64,000 nucleotides of DNA, taken from the NCBI RefSeq assembly GCF_002086815.1, contig NZ_MVID01000007.1, forward strand, positions 124,001-188,000, read 5' to 3'. The notes under the pieces are model-generated. The model was not told the DNA's origin and made no database searches. It worked only from the letters and a program-made list of their open reading frames with translations. The DNA comes from Mycolicibacterium parafortuitum (GTDB taxonomy: Bacteria > Actinomycetota > Actinomycetes > Mycobacteriales > Mycobacteriaceae). Position numbers and translations under genes: made by a program. This document shows, one piece after another, positions 23,768 through 33,581 of the stretch (positions within the stretch are counted from its first letter, which is position 1; each line of letters begins with the position of its first letter).

Positions 23768-24447
23768 CAGCCGGTCAGATCCGCAACCCACCCCGCATCG
23801 AATGCGAGTGCACTGATCCGCTCGAAGTCCGTGGCACCCAGGGTTCCGGCACCGGCGGGCAGCGCGGCCCGCACGGGTGCGAGCCGGGCCAGCGCCTCCC
23901 GGTTGTCGCTCTCGGCGATCCCCGGCTGCGCCGGCCACGCACCGATCACCAGACCGGCACTGCGAAGTCCGCTGTGGGACAAGGCCTCCAAGGTCAGCAT
24001 CGTGTGATTGAGGGTACCGAGTCCGGGAGCCACCACGGTCAGCACCGGCGCCGCGAGATCGACGGCGAGATCGCGCAAGGTGATGCCGTCGGCGCCGAGT
24101 TGGACCAGCAGGCCACCGGCTCCCTCGACGAGGGTCAGCCGTCCGGGACGGTCGGCCGCGGCGACCAGGTCGAGTAGCGCGCCGCGCGTCGGCAGTTCGG
24201 CGCCGACCCGCTGCGCGGCGGCCAGCGGTGCCAGCGGCTCGGGGAACCGGGCCAGCGAATGCAGTTCGCCGATGCCGGCCAGCCGGGCGATCTCGGCGAG
24301 GTCGTCGTCGCCGTCCTGCGTGCCGGTCTGGACGGGCTTGCACACCGCGACGTCGATTCCGGCGAGCCTGGCGCAGCAGGCCAACGCCGCGGTCGCGACG
24401 GTCTTGCCGACACCGGTGCCGGTTCCGGTCACGAAGAGGACGCTCAC
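23767..24447 (-). CDS. bioD: Dethiobiotin synthetase
   Basis: BioD closes the ureido ring of biotin, using ATP and CO2 on diaminopelargonate. The 226-residue P-loop protein has [18 protein letters not shown] at the N-terminus, KPVQTG, and [12 protein letters not shown]. The GTG at 24447 overlaps the bioF stop (GTGA). Third step enzyme of the operon bioF-bioD. Confidence 0.96.
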   Translation of the reverse strand: MSVLFVTGTGTGVGKTVATAALACCARLAGIDVAVCKPVQTGTQDGDDDLAEIARLAGIGELHSLARFPEPLAPLAAAQRVGAELPTRGALLDLVAAADRPGRLTLVEGAGGLLVQLGADGITLRDLAVDLAAPVLTVVAPGLGTLNHTMLTLEALSHSGLRSAGLVIGAWPAQPGIAESDNREALARLAPVRAALPAGAGTLGATDFERISALAFDAGWVADLTG

Positions 24448-25586
24448 GCCGGCGCCAACACCTCGGTGAGCACCTGACGGGCCAGGGTCATCTCGTCGTC
24501 CGTCAGCGACGCGCGTGCCGTCAGCCGCAGCCGCGACGTGCCGGCGGGCACCGTCGGCGGACGGAAGCAGCCGGCCCGGACGCCGTGGTCGAGGCATGCC
24601 GCGGCCGCGGCGACCGCGACCTCCGGGTCTCCGAGGATCACCGAGACCACGGCCGACGACGGCACGTCGACGACACCGCAGATCTCGGCGAGTGTGGCGG
24701 CGTGGTCGAGTACGCGCTGGGCACGCCACGGCTCGTCGACGAGCACCTGCAGCGCGGCGTGCGCGGCGCCGACCGCCGCCGGCGCCAGCCCGGTGTCGAA
24801 GATGAATGTGCGCGCCGCGTCGATCAGATGCGCGCGCACCCCCGCCGGGCCCAGCACCACACCGCCCTGGCTGCCGAGCGCTTTCGACAGTGTCGTCGTC
24901 ATCACCACGTCGGGAGCGCCGGCGAGCCCCGCCTCGTCGAGCAGTCCGCGTCCCCCGTCACCGCGCACACCGAGCCCGTGGGCCTCGTCGACGATCATCA
25001 GCGCGCCGTGCCTGCGGCAGACCGCATGCAGTTCCCGCAGCGGCGCCAGGTCACCGTCGGCGGAGAACACCGAATCCGTGACGAAGACGGCGCGCTCCTC
25101 GTCGCGGCCCGCCAGTACCCGCTCGACCGCGGCGACGTCGTTGTGCGAGGTCACCGCGACCCGGGCGCGCGACAGCCGGCACGCATCGACAAGCGAGGCG
25201 TGCGTGTAGGCGTCGGAAACCAGAAGCGACCCGGGCCCGGACAGCGCGACGACGGCGCCGAGGTTGGCGGTGTAGCCCGACGAGAACACCAGCGCGGACT
25301 CGGCGCCGACGAACCCGGCGAGCGCGTCCTCGAATTCCTCGTGCAGTTCGGTGTTGCCGGTGACCAGCCGCGACCCGGTCGAGCCCGCGCCCCAGGTGCG
25401 CAGCGCCGTGATGCCGCCGTCGATCACCCGGGGGTGCTGTGACAGGCCCAGGTAGTCGTTGGAGGCCAGGTCCAGCTCTGCACCGACCGGCCGGCGGGCC
25501 CGCAGCGACCTGCGCAGACCGGCGGCGCGCCGCTGCGCCTCGACCTCGTCGAGCCAGGCCAGCGGGGAAAGACCGACGCGCGTCAC
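24444..25586 (-). CDS. bioF: 8-amino-7-oxononanoate synthase
   Basis: PLP enzyme condensing pimeloyl thioester with alanine. The 380-residue fold type I protein has [19 protein letters not shown]-like [23 protein letters not shown] and the PLP lysine in [13 protein letters not shown]. The GTG at 25586 is preceded by GAGGAG at 5 nt. The promoter is inside the end of bioA, overlapped by a BioQ operator, so bioFD and the RNA-ligase-like gene can be repressed independently of bioA. Confidence 0.96.
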   Translation of the reverse strand: MTRVGLSPLAWLDEVEAQRRAAGLRRSLRARRPVGAELDLASNDYLGLSQHPRVIDGGITALRTWGAGSTGSRLVTGNTELHEEFEDALAGFVGAESALVFSSGYTANLGAVVALSGPGSLLVSDAYTHASLVDACRLSRARVAVTSHNDVAAVERVLAGRDEERAVFVTDSVFSADGDLAPLRELHAVCRRHGALMIVDEAHGLGVRGDGGRGLLDEAGLAGAPDVVMTTTLSKALGSQGGVVLGPAGVRAHLIDAARTFIFDTGLAPAAVGAAHAALQVLVDEPWRAQRVLDHAATLAEICGVVDVPSSAVVSVILGDPEVAVAAAAACLDHGVRAGCFRPPTVPAGTSRLRLTARASLTDDEMTLARQVLTEVLAPA

Positions 25587-25612
25587 GGTGCTCCTCGGGA
25601 TGCAGCGGCTCT

Positions 25613-25625
25613 TGAACACCGTTCA
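25613..25625. promoter_or_regulatory. BioQ operator at the bioF promoter, overlapping the bioA stop codon
   Basis: TGAAC-ACC-GTTCA, part of a 20-bp stretch (25612-25631) identical to 22634-22653. The bioA TGA is bases 25625-25623, so the stop codon is part of the operator. TAACCT (25630-25625, minus) is the likely bioF -10 box, with transcription starting inside the operator. Confidence 0.87.
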
Positions 25626-26924
25626 GGTTAGTGCACGGGCGACCTCGGTCATCGCCGAGGTGATCTGGGCGATCTCGTCGGCGGTGCAGATATAAGGAGG
25701 CATCACGTAGACCAGGTTCCGGAACGGCCGTAGCCACACCCCGTGCTCGATCGCCACCGGCGTCGCCACCCGCAGATCGACCGGGCTGTCCAACTCCAGC
25801 ACCCCGATCGCGCCGAGCACGCGCACGTCGGCGACGTTCGGCAGGTCGGCGGCCGCGACCAGCCCGGCCTGCAGTCCCGCTTCGATGCCCCGTACCTGCG
25901 CCTGCCAGTCCGACGCGAGCAGCAGTTCCACCGAGGCCACGCTGACCGCGCAGGCCAGCGCGTTGGCCATGAACGTCGGACCGTGCATCAGCGCTCCCGG
26001 TGGGTTGGCACTGATCGTGTCGGCGACCCGTCGCGTGCACAGCGTCGCCGCGAGCGTCAGGTACCCGCCAGTCAGCGCCTTGCCGACGCACATGATGTCC
26101 GGGGACACCCCGGCGTGATCGGCGGCGAACAGCGCGCCGGTGCGGCCGAACCCGGTGGCGATCTCGTCGAAGATCAGCAGCACGTCGTGCTCGTCGCAGA
26201 TCCGGCGCAGATCCGACAGGTAGCGCGGGTCGTGGAACCGCATCCCGCCCGCACCCTGCACCACCGGCTCGACGATCACCGCGGCAAGCTCGTCTGCGTG
26301 CCTGCCGAGCTGCTCGGCGAAGGCGGCGCTGTAGGCCGGCTCGTACTGGGCGGGCACCGGCGGCGCGAACACCTGATCGGCCAGCAGCGAGTGCTCCCCC
26401 GTCCACAGTTCGTGCATGCCGCCCTGCGGATCGCACACGCTCATCGGGGTGAAGGTGTCGCCGTGGTAGCCGCCGCGCCAGGTCATCAGGCGGCTCTTGC
26501 CCCGGTGGCCGCTGCTGCGCCAGAACTGCAGCGCCATCTTGACGGCGACCTCCACCGACACCGAACCCGAGTCGCTGAAGAACACCGCTTCCAGCCCGGC
26601 CGGGGTGACCTCGACGAGCAGTTGCGCCAGCCGGGCCGCCGGCTCGTGGGTCAGCCCGCCGAACATCACGTGGTTCATGGTTGCCAGCTGGCGGGTGATC
26701 GCCGCGTCCAGCACAGGGTGGCCGTGGCCGTGTACCGCGGTCCACCACGACGCCATCGCGTCGAGCACCTCGACCTCGCGGTCGTCGTGAACCAGGGTGA
26801 GCCATGCACCCCGCGCACCGACCGCGACGACGGGCGCGAGCGCGTCGGCGCCGATCGGACTGTAGGGATGCCAGATGTGCGCAGCGTCGAGCGCGCTGAT
26901 CTCGGCAGGCCTCAACGCAGACAC
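25623..26924 (-). CDS. bioA: Adenosylmethionine-8-amino-7-oxononanoate aminotransferase
   Basis: BioA transaminates KAPA to DAPA with SAM as amino donor, using PLP. The 433-residue class III aminotransferase has [60 protein letters not shown] and the PLP lysine in [12 protein letters not shown] chose the GTG at 26924 because TAATCT lies 7 nt upstream, predicting a leaderless transcript, and because homology starts nearby. No BioQ site is visible at this promoter, unlike bioF and bioB. Confidence 0.95.
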   Translation of the reverse strand: MSALRPAEISALDAAHIWHPYSPIGADALAPVVAVGARGAWLTLVHDDREVEVLDAMASWWTAVHGHGHPVLDAAITRQLATMNHVMFGGLTHEPAARLAQLLVEVTPAGLEAVFFSDSGSVSVEVAVKMALQFWRSSGHRGKSRLMTWRGGYHGDTFTPMSVCDPQGGMHELWTGEHSLLADQVFAPPVPAQYEPAYSAAFAEQLGRHADELAAVIVEPVVQGAGGMRFHDPRYLSDLRRICDEHDVLLIFDEIATGFGRTGALFAADHAGVSPDIMCVGKALTGGYLTLAATLCTRRVADTISANPPGALMHGPTFMANALACAVSVASVELLLASDWQAQVRGIEAGLQAGLVAAADLPNVADVRVLGAIGVLELDSPVDLRVATPVAIEHGVWLRPFRNLVYVMPPYICTADEIAQITSAMTEVARALT

Positions 26925-26930
26925 CTTCGG

Positions 26931-26937
26931 TAGATTA
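26931..26937. promoter_or_regulatory. Overlapping divergent -10 boxes of bioA and the acyltransferase gene
   Basis: On the plus strand TAGATT (26931-26936) fits TANNNT, and on the minus strand TAATCT (26937-26932) does too. Five base pairs are shared, so RNA polymerase can probably open only one promoter at a time. Confidence 0.5.
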
Positions 26938-26947
26938 ACCGTCGACC

Positions 26948-29143
26948 ATGATGACCCTCGCCCCTGCCCGGCCGGCACGCCCCGCCTCCCCGGGCCCGAC
27001 CCCGCCTGCCTCCGTACCACCGGCGTCCGGCATGGGAACGCGCACGTCAGGCTTCTATCGGCACGACCTCGACGGCCTGCGCGGCGTCGCGATCGCGTTG
27101 GTGGCGGTGTTCCACGTGTGGTTCGGACGGGTGTCGGGCGGCGTCGACGTGTTCCTGGTGCTGTCCGGCTTCTTCTTCGGCGGACGGCTGCTGCGCAACG
27201 CGATCGACCCCGGCGCGGTGCTGCATCCGGTCACCGAGATCAGCCGGCTGGTCCGGCGGCTGCTGCCCGCACTGGTGGTGGTGCTCGCCGCGTCGGCGGT
27301 GCTGACCATCCTGATCCAGCCGGAGACCCGTTGGGAGACCTTCGCCGATCAGAGCCTGGCCAGCCTCGGCTACTACCAGAACTGGGAACTGGCCAATTCG
27401 GCCGCCGACTATCTCCGCGCGGGTGAGACCGTCAGCCCACTGCAGCACATCTGGTCGATGTCGGTGCAGGGCCAGTTCTACGTCGCGTTCCTGGCGCTGA
27501 TCGTGCTGACCGGCGTGGTGTTCCGGCGGATGTTCGGCAGGCACGCGCGGGCGGCCTACGTCGTGCTTCTGAGCGCGCTGACCATCGCGTCGTTCGTGTA
27601 CGCGATCATCGCCCACAACGCCGACCAGGCGACCGCGTACTACAACAGTTTCGCCCGCGCCTGGGAGCTGCTGCTCGGTGCGCTGGTCGGCGCCGTCGTA
27701 CCGTACGTGCGCTGGCCGATGTGGCTGCGCACGCTGGCCGCGGTGATCGCGCTGGCCGCCATCCTGTCCTGCGGCGCGCTGATCGACGGTGTCCACGAGT
27801 TCCCCGGCCCGTGGGCGCTGGTGCCCGTCGGCGCAGCGCTGCTGTTCGTGCTGTCGGCGGCCAACCGGTACGCCGACCCGCACACTCGTGGCCGCATCCC
27901 GGCGCCCAACCGGCTGCTGGCGACCAAACCCTTTGTCGCGCTCGGCGCGATGGCCTATTCGTTGTATCTGTGGCACTGGCCGCTGCTGATCTTCTACCTC
28001 GCGTACACCAGCAAGTCGCGGGTGAATTTCGTCGAAGGCGCGGTGATCCTGCTCCTGTCCGGCCTTCTCGCGTGGCTGACCACCCGGTACGTCGAGGAAC
28101 CGCTACGCGTCCGCCGCGCCCAGGCCGGCACCGCGCCGAAAGCGCACGCCTCGCTGTGGCGCCGGCTGCGCCGGCCCACCATCGTGCTGGGATCCACGGT
28201 CGTGCTGCTGGGGGTCGCGCTGACCGCGACGTCGTTCTCGTGGCGCGAGCACGTGAACACCCTGCGCGCCAACGGCAAGGAACTGTCCACGCTGTCGCTG
28301 CGGGACTATCCCGGGGCACGGGCGCTGGTGAACAACGCGAAGGTGCCGAACGTCCCGATGCGCCCGACCGTGCTGGAGGCCAAGGACGACATCCCCGAGT
28401 CCACCGTCGACGGCTGCATCAGCGATTTCGACAACATCGGGATCATCAACTGCACCTACGGCGACAAGGCGGCCGACCGCACCATCGCGCTCGCCGGCGG
28501 ATCCCACGCCGAGCACTGGATCACCGCCCTGGACCTGCTCGGGCGCATGCACCACTTCAAGGTCGTCACCTACCTGAAGATGGGCTGCCCACTGACCACC
28601 GAGAAGAATCCGCTGGTGATGGGCGACAACCGGCCATACCCTAAATGCCGGGAATGGAACGAACGGGTGATGCCGATGATCCTGGCGGACAAGCCCGATT
28701 TCGTGTTCACCACTTCCACGCGACCGTGGAACATCAAGGACGGCGACGTGATGCCGTCCCAGTACCTCGGCATCTGGAAGCAGTTCTCCGACGCCGGGAT
28801 CCCCGTACTGGCGATGCGCGACACCCCGTGGATGGTGCGCGACGGCGAGCCGTTCTTCCCGTCCGACTGCCTCGCCAGCGGCGGCGACGCGGTGTCCTGC
28901 GGGATCGAACGATCCAAAGTTCTGTCCGACCGCAACCCGACGCTGGACTACCTCGCCAGATTCCCGTTGCTCAAACCTCTCGACATGAGTGATGCCGTGT
29001 GCCGGCAGGACTATTGCCGGGCCGTGGAGGGAAACGTGCTGATGTACCACGACGCACATCACATCTCGTCGACGTACATGCGCACGATGACCAATGAGCT
29101 CGGCCGCCAGCTCGGTCTGGCGACCGGCTGGTGGACGAGCTGA
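26948..29143 (+). CDS. Acyltransferase-3 membrane protein with C-terminal SGNH domain
   Basis: A 731-residue fusion. The N-terminal acyltransferase-3 domain has about ten membrane helices, with the key [19 protein letters not shown] (candidate His55) and [11 protein letters not shown] motifs and a late [14 protein letters not shown]. The C-terminal half is an extracytoplasmic SGNH-type domain with block [12 protein letters not shown] (Ser about 519) and block [10 protein letters not shown] (Asp/His about 701-705). Such proteins O-acylate cell-surface carbohydrates. It matches Rv1565c just upstream of treX. Its stop overlaps the treX start (TGATG), so it heads the trehalose operon. Target molecule not deducible. 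Confidence 0.87.
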   Translation: MMTLAPARPARPASPGPTPPASVPPASGMGTRTSGFYRHDLDGLRGVAIALVAVFHVWFGRVSGGVDVFLVLSGFFFGGRLLRNAIDPGAVLHPVTEISRLVRRLLPALVVVLAASAVLTILIQPETRWETFADQSLASLGYYQNWELANSAADYLRAGETVSPLQHIWSMSVQGQFYVAFLALIVLTGVVFRRMFGRHARAAYVVLLSALTIASFVYAIIAHNADQATAYYNSFARAWELLLGALVGAVVPYVRWPMWLRTLAAVIALAAILSCGALIDGVHEFPGPWALVPVGAALLFVLSAANRYADPHTRGRIPAPNRLLATKPFVALGAMAYSLYLWHWPLLIFYLAYTSKSRVNFVEGAVILLLSGLLAWLTTRYVEEPLRVRRAQAGTAPKAHASLWRRLRRPTIVLGSTVVLLGVALTATSFSWREHVNTLRANGKELSTLSLRDYPGARALVNNAKVPNVPMRPTVLEAKDDIPESTVDGCISDFDNIGIINCTYGDKAADRTIALAGGSHAEHWITALDLLGRMHHFKVVTYLKMGCPLTTEKNPLVMGDNRPYPKCREWNERVMPMILADKPDFVFTTSTRPWNIKDGDVMPSQYLGIWKQFSDAGIPVLAMRDTPWMVRDGEPFFPSDCLASGGDAVSCGIERSKVLSDRNPTLDYLARFPLLKPLDMSDAVCRQDYCRAVEGNVLMYHDAHHISSTYMRTMTNELGRQLGLATGWWTS

Positions 29144-31290
29144 TGGCCTCAGCCGAAGCGGGATCCGTCCCGATGATCTGGCCGGGCGACCCGTACCCGC
29201 TCGGCGCGACGTATGACGGTGCGGGCACCAATTTCTCGCTGTTCTCCGAGATCGCCGACCGCGTCGAACTGTGCCTGATCGGCAAGGACGGTCACGAAGA
29301 GCGGATCAACCTCGACGAGGTCGACGGCTATGTGTGGCATTGCTATCTGCCGACGATCACCCCGGGTCAGCGGTACGGCTTCCGGGTGTACGGTCCGTGG
29401 GATCCGGCCGCCGGCCACCGCTGCGACCCGAGCAAGCTGCTCCTCGACCCGTACGGCAAATCGTTCCACGGCGACTTCACCTTCGGCCAGGCCCTGTACT
29501 CCTACGACCTGGCCGCCGACGATCTGGCGAGCGGCGGTGTGCCGCCGCGGATCGACTCGCTCGGGCACACCATGACCAGTGTCGTGATCAACCCGTTCTT
29601 CCAGTGGGGTTCCGACCGTCCACCGCGCACGCCGTACCACGAGACGGTGATCTACGAAGCGCACGTGAAGGGGATGACCCAGCGCCATCCCGGCGTGCCC
29701 GAGGAACTGCGCGGCACCTACGCCGGGCTCGGTCACCCCGCGATCATCGAGCACCTGAAGTCCCTCAACGTCACCGCGATCGAACTGATGCCGGTGCACC
29801 AGTTCATGCACGACCACCGGCTGCTCGATCTGGGCCTGCGGAATTACTGGGGCTACAACACGTTCGGATTCTTCGCCCCGCATCAGCAGTACGCGGCGAC
29901 CCGCAACGCCGGCGGCGCGGTGGCGGAGTTCAAGACGATGGTGCGCGCGTTCCACGAAGCGGGTATCGAGGTGATCCTCGACGTCGTCTACAACCACACC
30001 GCCGAGGGCAACCACCTCGGGCCGACGGTCAACTTCCGGGGCATCGACAACGCCGCGTACTACCGGCTGCTCGACGGAGACCTGCGCTACTACAAGGATT
30101 TCACCGGCACCGGCAACAGCCTCAACGCCCGGCATCCACACACTTTGCAGCTGATCATGGACTCGCTGCGGTACTGGGTGCTCGACATGCACGTCGACGG
30201 CTTCCGGTTCGATCTGGCCTCGACGCTGGCCCGCGAGTTCTACGACGTGGACCGCCTGTCGGCGTTCTTCGACATCATCCAGCAGGACCCGGTGATCAGT
30301 CAGGTGAAGCTGATCGCCGAACCGTGGGACATCGGCGAAGGCGGTTATCAGGTCGGGAACTTCCCAGGTTTGTGGACCGAATGGAATGGGAAGTATCGCG
30401 ACACTGTGCGTGATTACTGGCGGGGCGAGCCCGCAACCCTGGGTGAGTTCGCGTCCCGTTTGACGGGGTCGTCGGACCTGTACGAGGCGACCGGCCGACG
30501 GCCGAGCGCCAGCATCAACTTCGTCACGTGCCACGACGGCTTCACGCTCGCCGACCTGGTCTCCTACAACGAGAAACACAACGAGGCCAACGGCGAGGAC
30601 AACCGCGACGGCGAGAGCCACAACCGGTCGTGGAACTGCGGCGTCGAGGGGCCCACCGACGACCCCGACATCCTTGCCCTGCGCGGCAAGCAGATGCGCA
30701 ACATCCTGGCCACCCTGATGCTCTCGCAGGGCACGCCGATGATCGCCCACGGTGACGAGATCGGCCGCACGCAGCGCGGCAACAACAACGTCTACTGCCA
30801 GGACTCCGAATTGTCCTGGATGGATTGGTCGTTGTGCCAGACCAACGCCGACCTTCTCGAATTCACCCGCAAGGTCGTCGGATTCCGCAAGAAACACGCG
30901 GTGTTCCGCCGCCGCCGGTTCTTCGAGGGCAAACCGCTGCGCACCGGTGAGCAGATCCGCGACATCGCATGGTTCACCCCGTCCGGTCAGGAGATGACCT
31001 CCGAGGACTGGGAGTCGGGATTCGAGTGCGTCTCGGTGTTCCTCAACGGCGACGCCATCCCGGCGCCCGACGAGCGTGGTCAACGGGTCTCCGACGATTC
31101 GTTCCTGATGTGCTTCAACTCCCACGACCAGCCCCTGGAGTTCGTGGTGCCCGACGGTGACTACGCCAACGCGTGGAGCGGGGCGATCGACACCGCCGAC
31201 CCGCTGGGTGAGAGCACGCTGGAGCTGGCTGCCGGGCAGACCGTTTCGGTGGAACCGCGGTCCCTCCTCGTGCTGCGCAAGACGGCCTGA
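29143..31290 (+). CDS. treX: Glycogen debranching enzyme TreX
   Basis: GH13 isoamylase that removes alpha-1,6 branches from glycogen, feeding TreY and TreZ. The 715-residue protein has the CBM48-like N-terminus (YPLGATYDGAGTNFSLFSE), then YNHTAEGN, nucleophile Asp in GFRFDLAS (about 355), acid Glu in LIAEPWD (about 391) and the stabilising Asp in FVTCHDGFT. I chose the ATG at 29143 for its TGATG overlap with the previous stop; a GTG at 29131 is also possible. First enzyme of treX-treY-treZ. Confidence 0.95.
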   Translation: MASAEAGSVPMIWPGDPYPLGATYDGAGTNFSLFSEIADRVELCLIGKDGHEERINLDEVDGYVWHCYLPTITPGQRYGFRVYGPWDPAAGHRCDPSKLLLDPYGKSFHGDFTFGQALYSYDLAADDLASGGVPPRIDSLGHTMTSVVINPFFQWGSDRPPRTPYHETVIYEAHVKGMTQRHPGVPEELRGTYAGLGHPAIIEHLKSLNVTAIELMPVHQFMHDHRLLDLGLRNYWGYNTFGFFAPHQQYAATRNAGGAVAEFKTMVRAFHEAGIEVILDVVYNHTAEGNHLGPTVNFRGIDNAAYYRLLDGDLRYYKDFTGTGNSLNARHPHTLQLIMDSLRYWVLDMHVDGFRFDLASTLAREFYDVDRLSAFFDIIQQDPVISQVKLIAEPWDIGEGGYQVGNFPGLWTEWNGKYRDTVRDYWRGEPATLGEFASRLTGSSDLYEATGRRPSASINFVTCHDGFTLADLVSYNEKHNEANGEDNRDGESHNRSWNCGVEGPTDDPDILALRGKQMRNILATLMLSQGTPMIAHGDEIGRTQRGNNNVYCQDSELSWMDWSLCQTNADLLEFTRKVVGFRKKHAVFRRRRFFEGKPLRTGEQIRDIAWFTPSGQEMTSEDWESGFECVSVFLNGDAIPAPDERGQRVSDDSFLMCFNSHDQPLEFVVPDGDYANAWSGAIDTADPLGESTLELAAGQTVSVEPRSLLVLRKTA

Positions 31291-31292
31291 CC

Positions 31293-33581
31293 ATGACAGT
31301 GCTCTCCACGTACCGGCTGCAGATGCGTGGGCCCGCCAGCGGCGAGTCCTTCACCTTCGCCGACGCCGAGAATCTGGTCGACTATCTCGCTGACCTCGGC
31401 GTCACCCACCTCTACCTGTCCCCCATCCTGACCGCCGGCGAGGGGTCCACCCACGGATACGACGTCACCGACCCGACCACGATCTCAGCCGAACTCGGTG
31501 GGCCGGAAGGGTTTCGGCGCCTTGCCGAGAAGGCGCGCGCCGCGGGACTTGGGCTGGTCGTGGACATCGTCCCCAACCACGTCGGCGTCGACGACCCGAC
31601 CCAGAATCCGTGGTGGTGGGACCTGCTCAAACACGGCCGAAAGTCGTCCTACGCCTCATATTTCGACATCGACTGGAACCTGGACCCCGACGGGCGGATC
31701 GTGTTGCCGGTCCTGGGATCTGACGACGACGTCGCCGACCTGACCGTCGACGGTGACGTGCTGCGACTCGGCGACCGGACCTGGCCGATCGCCCCCGGCA
31801 CCGGCGACGGCACAGGCCCGCAGGTGCACGACAGGCAGCATTACAAGCTGATCGGCTGGCGGAACAACGTCTGCGGCTACCGGCGCTTCTTCTCCATCAC
31901 CTCACTGGCCGGGATCCGGCAGGAGGACCCGGCGGTGTTCGACGCGTCGCATGCCGAGGTCAAACGCTGGTTCGACGAGGGGCTGGTCGACGGTATCCGC
32001 ATCGACCATCCGGATGGCCTGTCCGATCCCGCCGGCTACCTGGTCCGGCTGCGCGAGCTGACCGGCCCGGACGCGTGGATCGTCATCGAGAAGATCCTCG
32101 CCGTCGACGAGGCACTCGACACCAGCCTGCCCGTGGAGGGCACCACCGGCTACGACGCTCTGCGCGAGGCGGGTGGGGTGTTCATCGACCCGACCGGCGC
32201 CGAATCCCTCACCGCGATGGTCGAATCTGCGGGAATCGTGCACAGTGACTTCGCCGCCGAGGCGCGCCGCCTGAAGGTGGACGCGGCGACGACCACGCTG
32301 TCGAGCGAACTTGCCCGCATCGGCCGAGCGGTCGTCGCGGCCACCGGGACCGGCCATGACGCGCTCGGCATCGCGATCGCCCAACTCCTCGGCCACGTCG
32401 GGGTGTACCGCTCCGATTACCGGGCGCTGTCCGCGGTGCTGCCGGTCGCGATATCGGACACCGTCGCCGCGCACCCCGAACTCGCCGAACCGCTCGCGGT
32501 CCTGGCCGCGGCACTGGACAGCAGCGACGAGGTGGCGGTGCGGCTGCAACAGCTGTGCGGTGCCGCGACTGCGAAGTCCATGGAGGACTGCCTGTTCTAC
32601 CGCGACGCCCGGCTGGTGTCGCTCAACGAGGTCGGCGGCGAGCCGGAACGGTTCGGCGTCAGCACCGCGGAGTTCCATCAGCGCGCCGCCGTGCGGGCCG
32701 CGCTGTGGCCGCGGGCGATGACCACGCTGACCACCCACGACACCAAGCGCGGCGAAGACGTGCGAGCCCGCATCGGGGTGCTGTCCCAGGTGCCGTCGCT
32801 GTGGTCGGAGATGGTGCAGGGCTGGCAATTGAGCACACCCCCACCCGACCCTGGCACCGGATTGTTCCTGTGGCAGAACATCTTCGGGGTGTGGCCTGCC
32901 GACGGCACAGTGACCGAGGAGTTGCGCGGGCGTCTGCACGGCTACGCGGAGAAGGCTATCCGCGAGGCCGCGCTGCACACGACGTGGAACGAACCCGACG
33001 AGCGGTTCGAGTCCGCGGTGCACACCTGGCTCGACGCGATCTTCGACGGCCCGGTCGCGGTGGAGATGACCGCGCTGGTGGCCCGGCTCGACCCGCACGC
33101 GCGCAACGACTCGCTCGGCCAGAAGCTCATCGCGCTGACCGCTCCCGGCATCCCGGACGTCTACCAGGGCACCGAGTTGTGGGAGGACAGCCTCGTCGAC
33201 CCGGACAACCGCAGGGCCGTCGACTATCCGGCCCGCCGGCGCGCGCTGGAAACCGGCGAGCACCCGAAGCTGCGGGTGGTGCGCGCGGCGCTGCAGCTGC
33301 GCAAGGAGAAGCCCGACACGTTCTTGCGCGGCGGACACCGTGCGGTGCTCGCCGCCGGTGAGCACGCCGCACATCTGGTGTCCTTCCTGCGCGGCGACGA
33401 CGTCCTGATCGCCGCGTCGCGCTGGACCGCCCGCCTCCCCGAGAGCGGATGGGGGGACACGTCGCTGCCGCTTCCCGACGGGACGTGGACCGACCGGCTG
33501 ACCGGCCGCAGCGTCACCGGGCCGGTGCGCGCCGCCGAACTGTTCACCGACCTGCCCGTCGCACTGCTGGTGAGGACCTGA
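31293..33581 (+). CDS. treY: Maltooligosyltrehalose synthase
   Basis: TreY isomerises the reducing-end linkage of maltooligosaccharides to alpha,alpha-1,1. The 762-residue GH13 enzyme has STYRLQM, VDIVPNHVGVDDP, nucleophile Asp in VDGIRIDHPDGLSDP (about 237), Glu in WIVIEKILA (about 263) and LTTHDTKRGEDVRARI near 486. It starts 2 bases after the treX stop and overlaps treZ by one base (TGATG). Confidence 0.96.
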   Translation: MTVLSTYRLQMRGPASGESFTFADAENLVDYLADLGVTHLYLSPILTAGEGSTHGYDVTDPTTISAELGGPEGFRRLAEKARAAGLGLVVDIVPNHVGVDDPTQNPWWWDLLKHGRKSSYASYFDIDWNLDPDGRIVLPVLGSDDDVADLTVDGDVLRLGDRTWPIAPGTGDGTGPQVHDRQHYKLIGWRNNVCGYRRFFSITSLAGIRQEDPAVFDASHAEVKRWFDEGLVDGIRIDHPDGLSDPAGYLVRLRELTGPDAWIVIEKILAVDEALDTSLPVEGTTGYDALREAGGVFIDPTGAESLTAMVESAGIVHSDFAAEARRLKVDAATTTLSSELARIGRAVVAATGTGHDALGIAIAQLLGHVGVYRSDYRALSAVLPVAISDTVAAHPELAEPLAVLAAALDSSDEVAVRLQQLCGAATAKSMEDCLFYRDARLVSLNEVGGEPERFGVSTAEFHQRAAVRAALWPRAMTTLTTHDTKRGEDVRARIGVLSQVPSLWSEMVQGWQLSTPPPDPGTGLFLWQNIFGVWPADGTVTEELRGRLHGYAEKAIREAALHTTWNEPDERFESAVHTWLDAIFDGPVAVEMTALVARLDPHARNDSLGQKLIALTAPGIPDVYQGTELWEDSLVDPDNRRAVDYPARRRALETGEHPKLRVVRAALQLRKEKPDTFLRGGHRAVLAAGEHAAHLVSFLRGDDVLIAASRWTARLPESGWGDTSLPLPDGTWTDRLTGRSVTGPVRAAELFTDLPVALLVRT

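Noticed and set aside
29149..31125. Long open frame opposite treX
   Set aside because: Low-complexity His/Val/Arg-rich translation without motifs; treX on the plus strand has all GH13 catalytic motifs.
33449..33580. Upstream extension of treZ
   Set aside because: Lies inside treY in another frame; the TGATG junction and family start place treZ at 33581.
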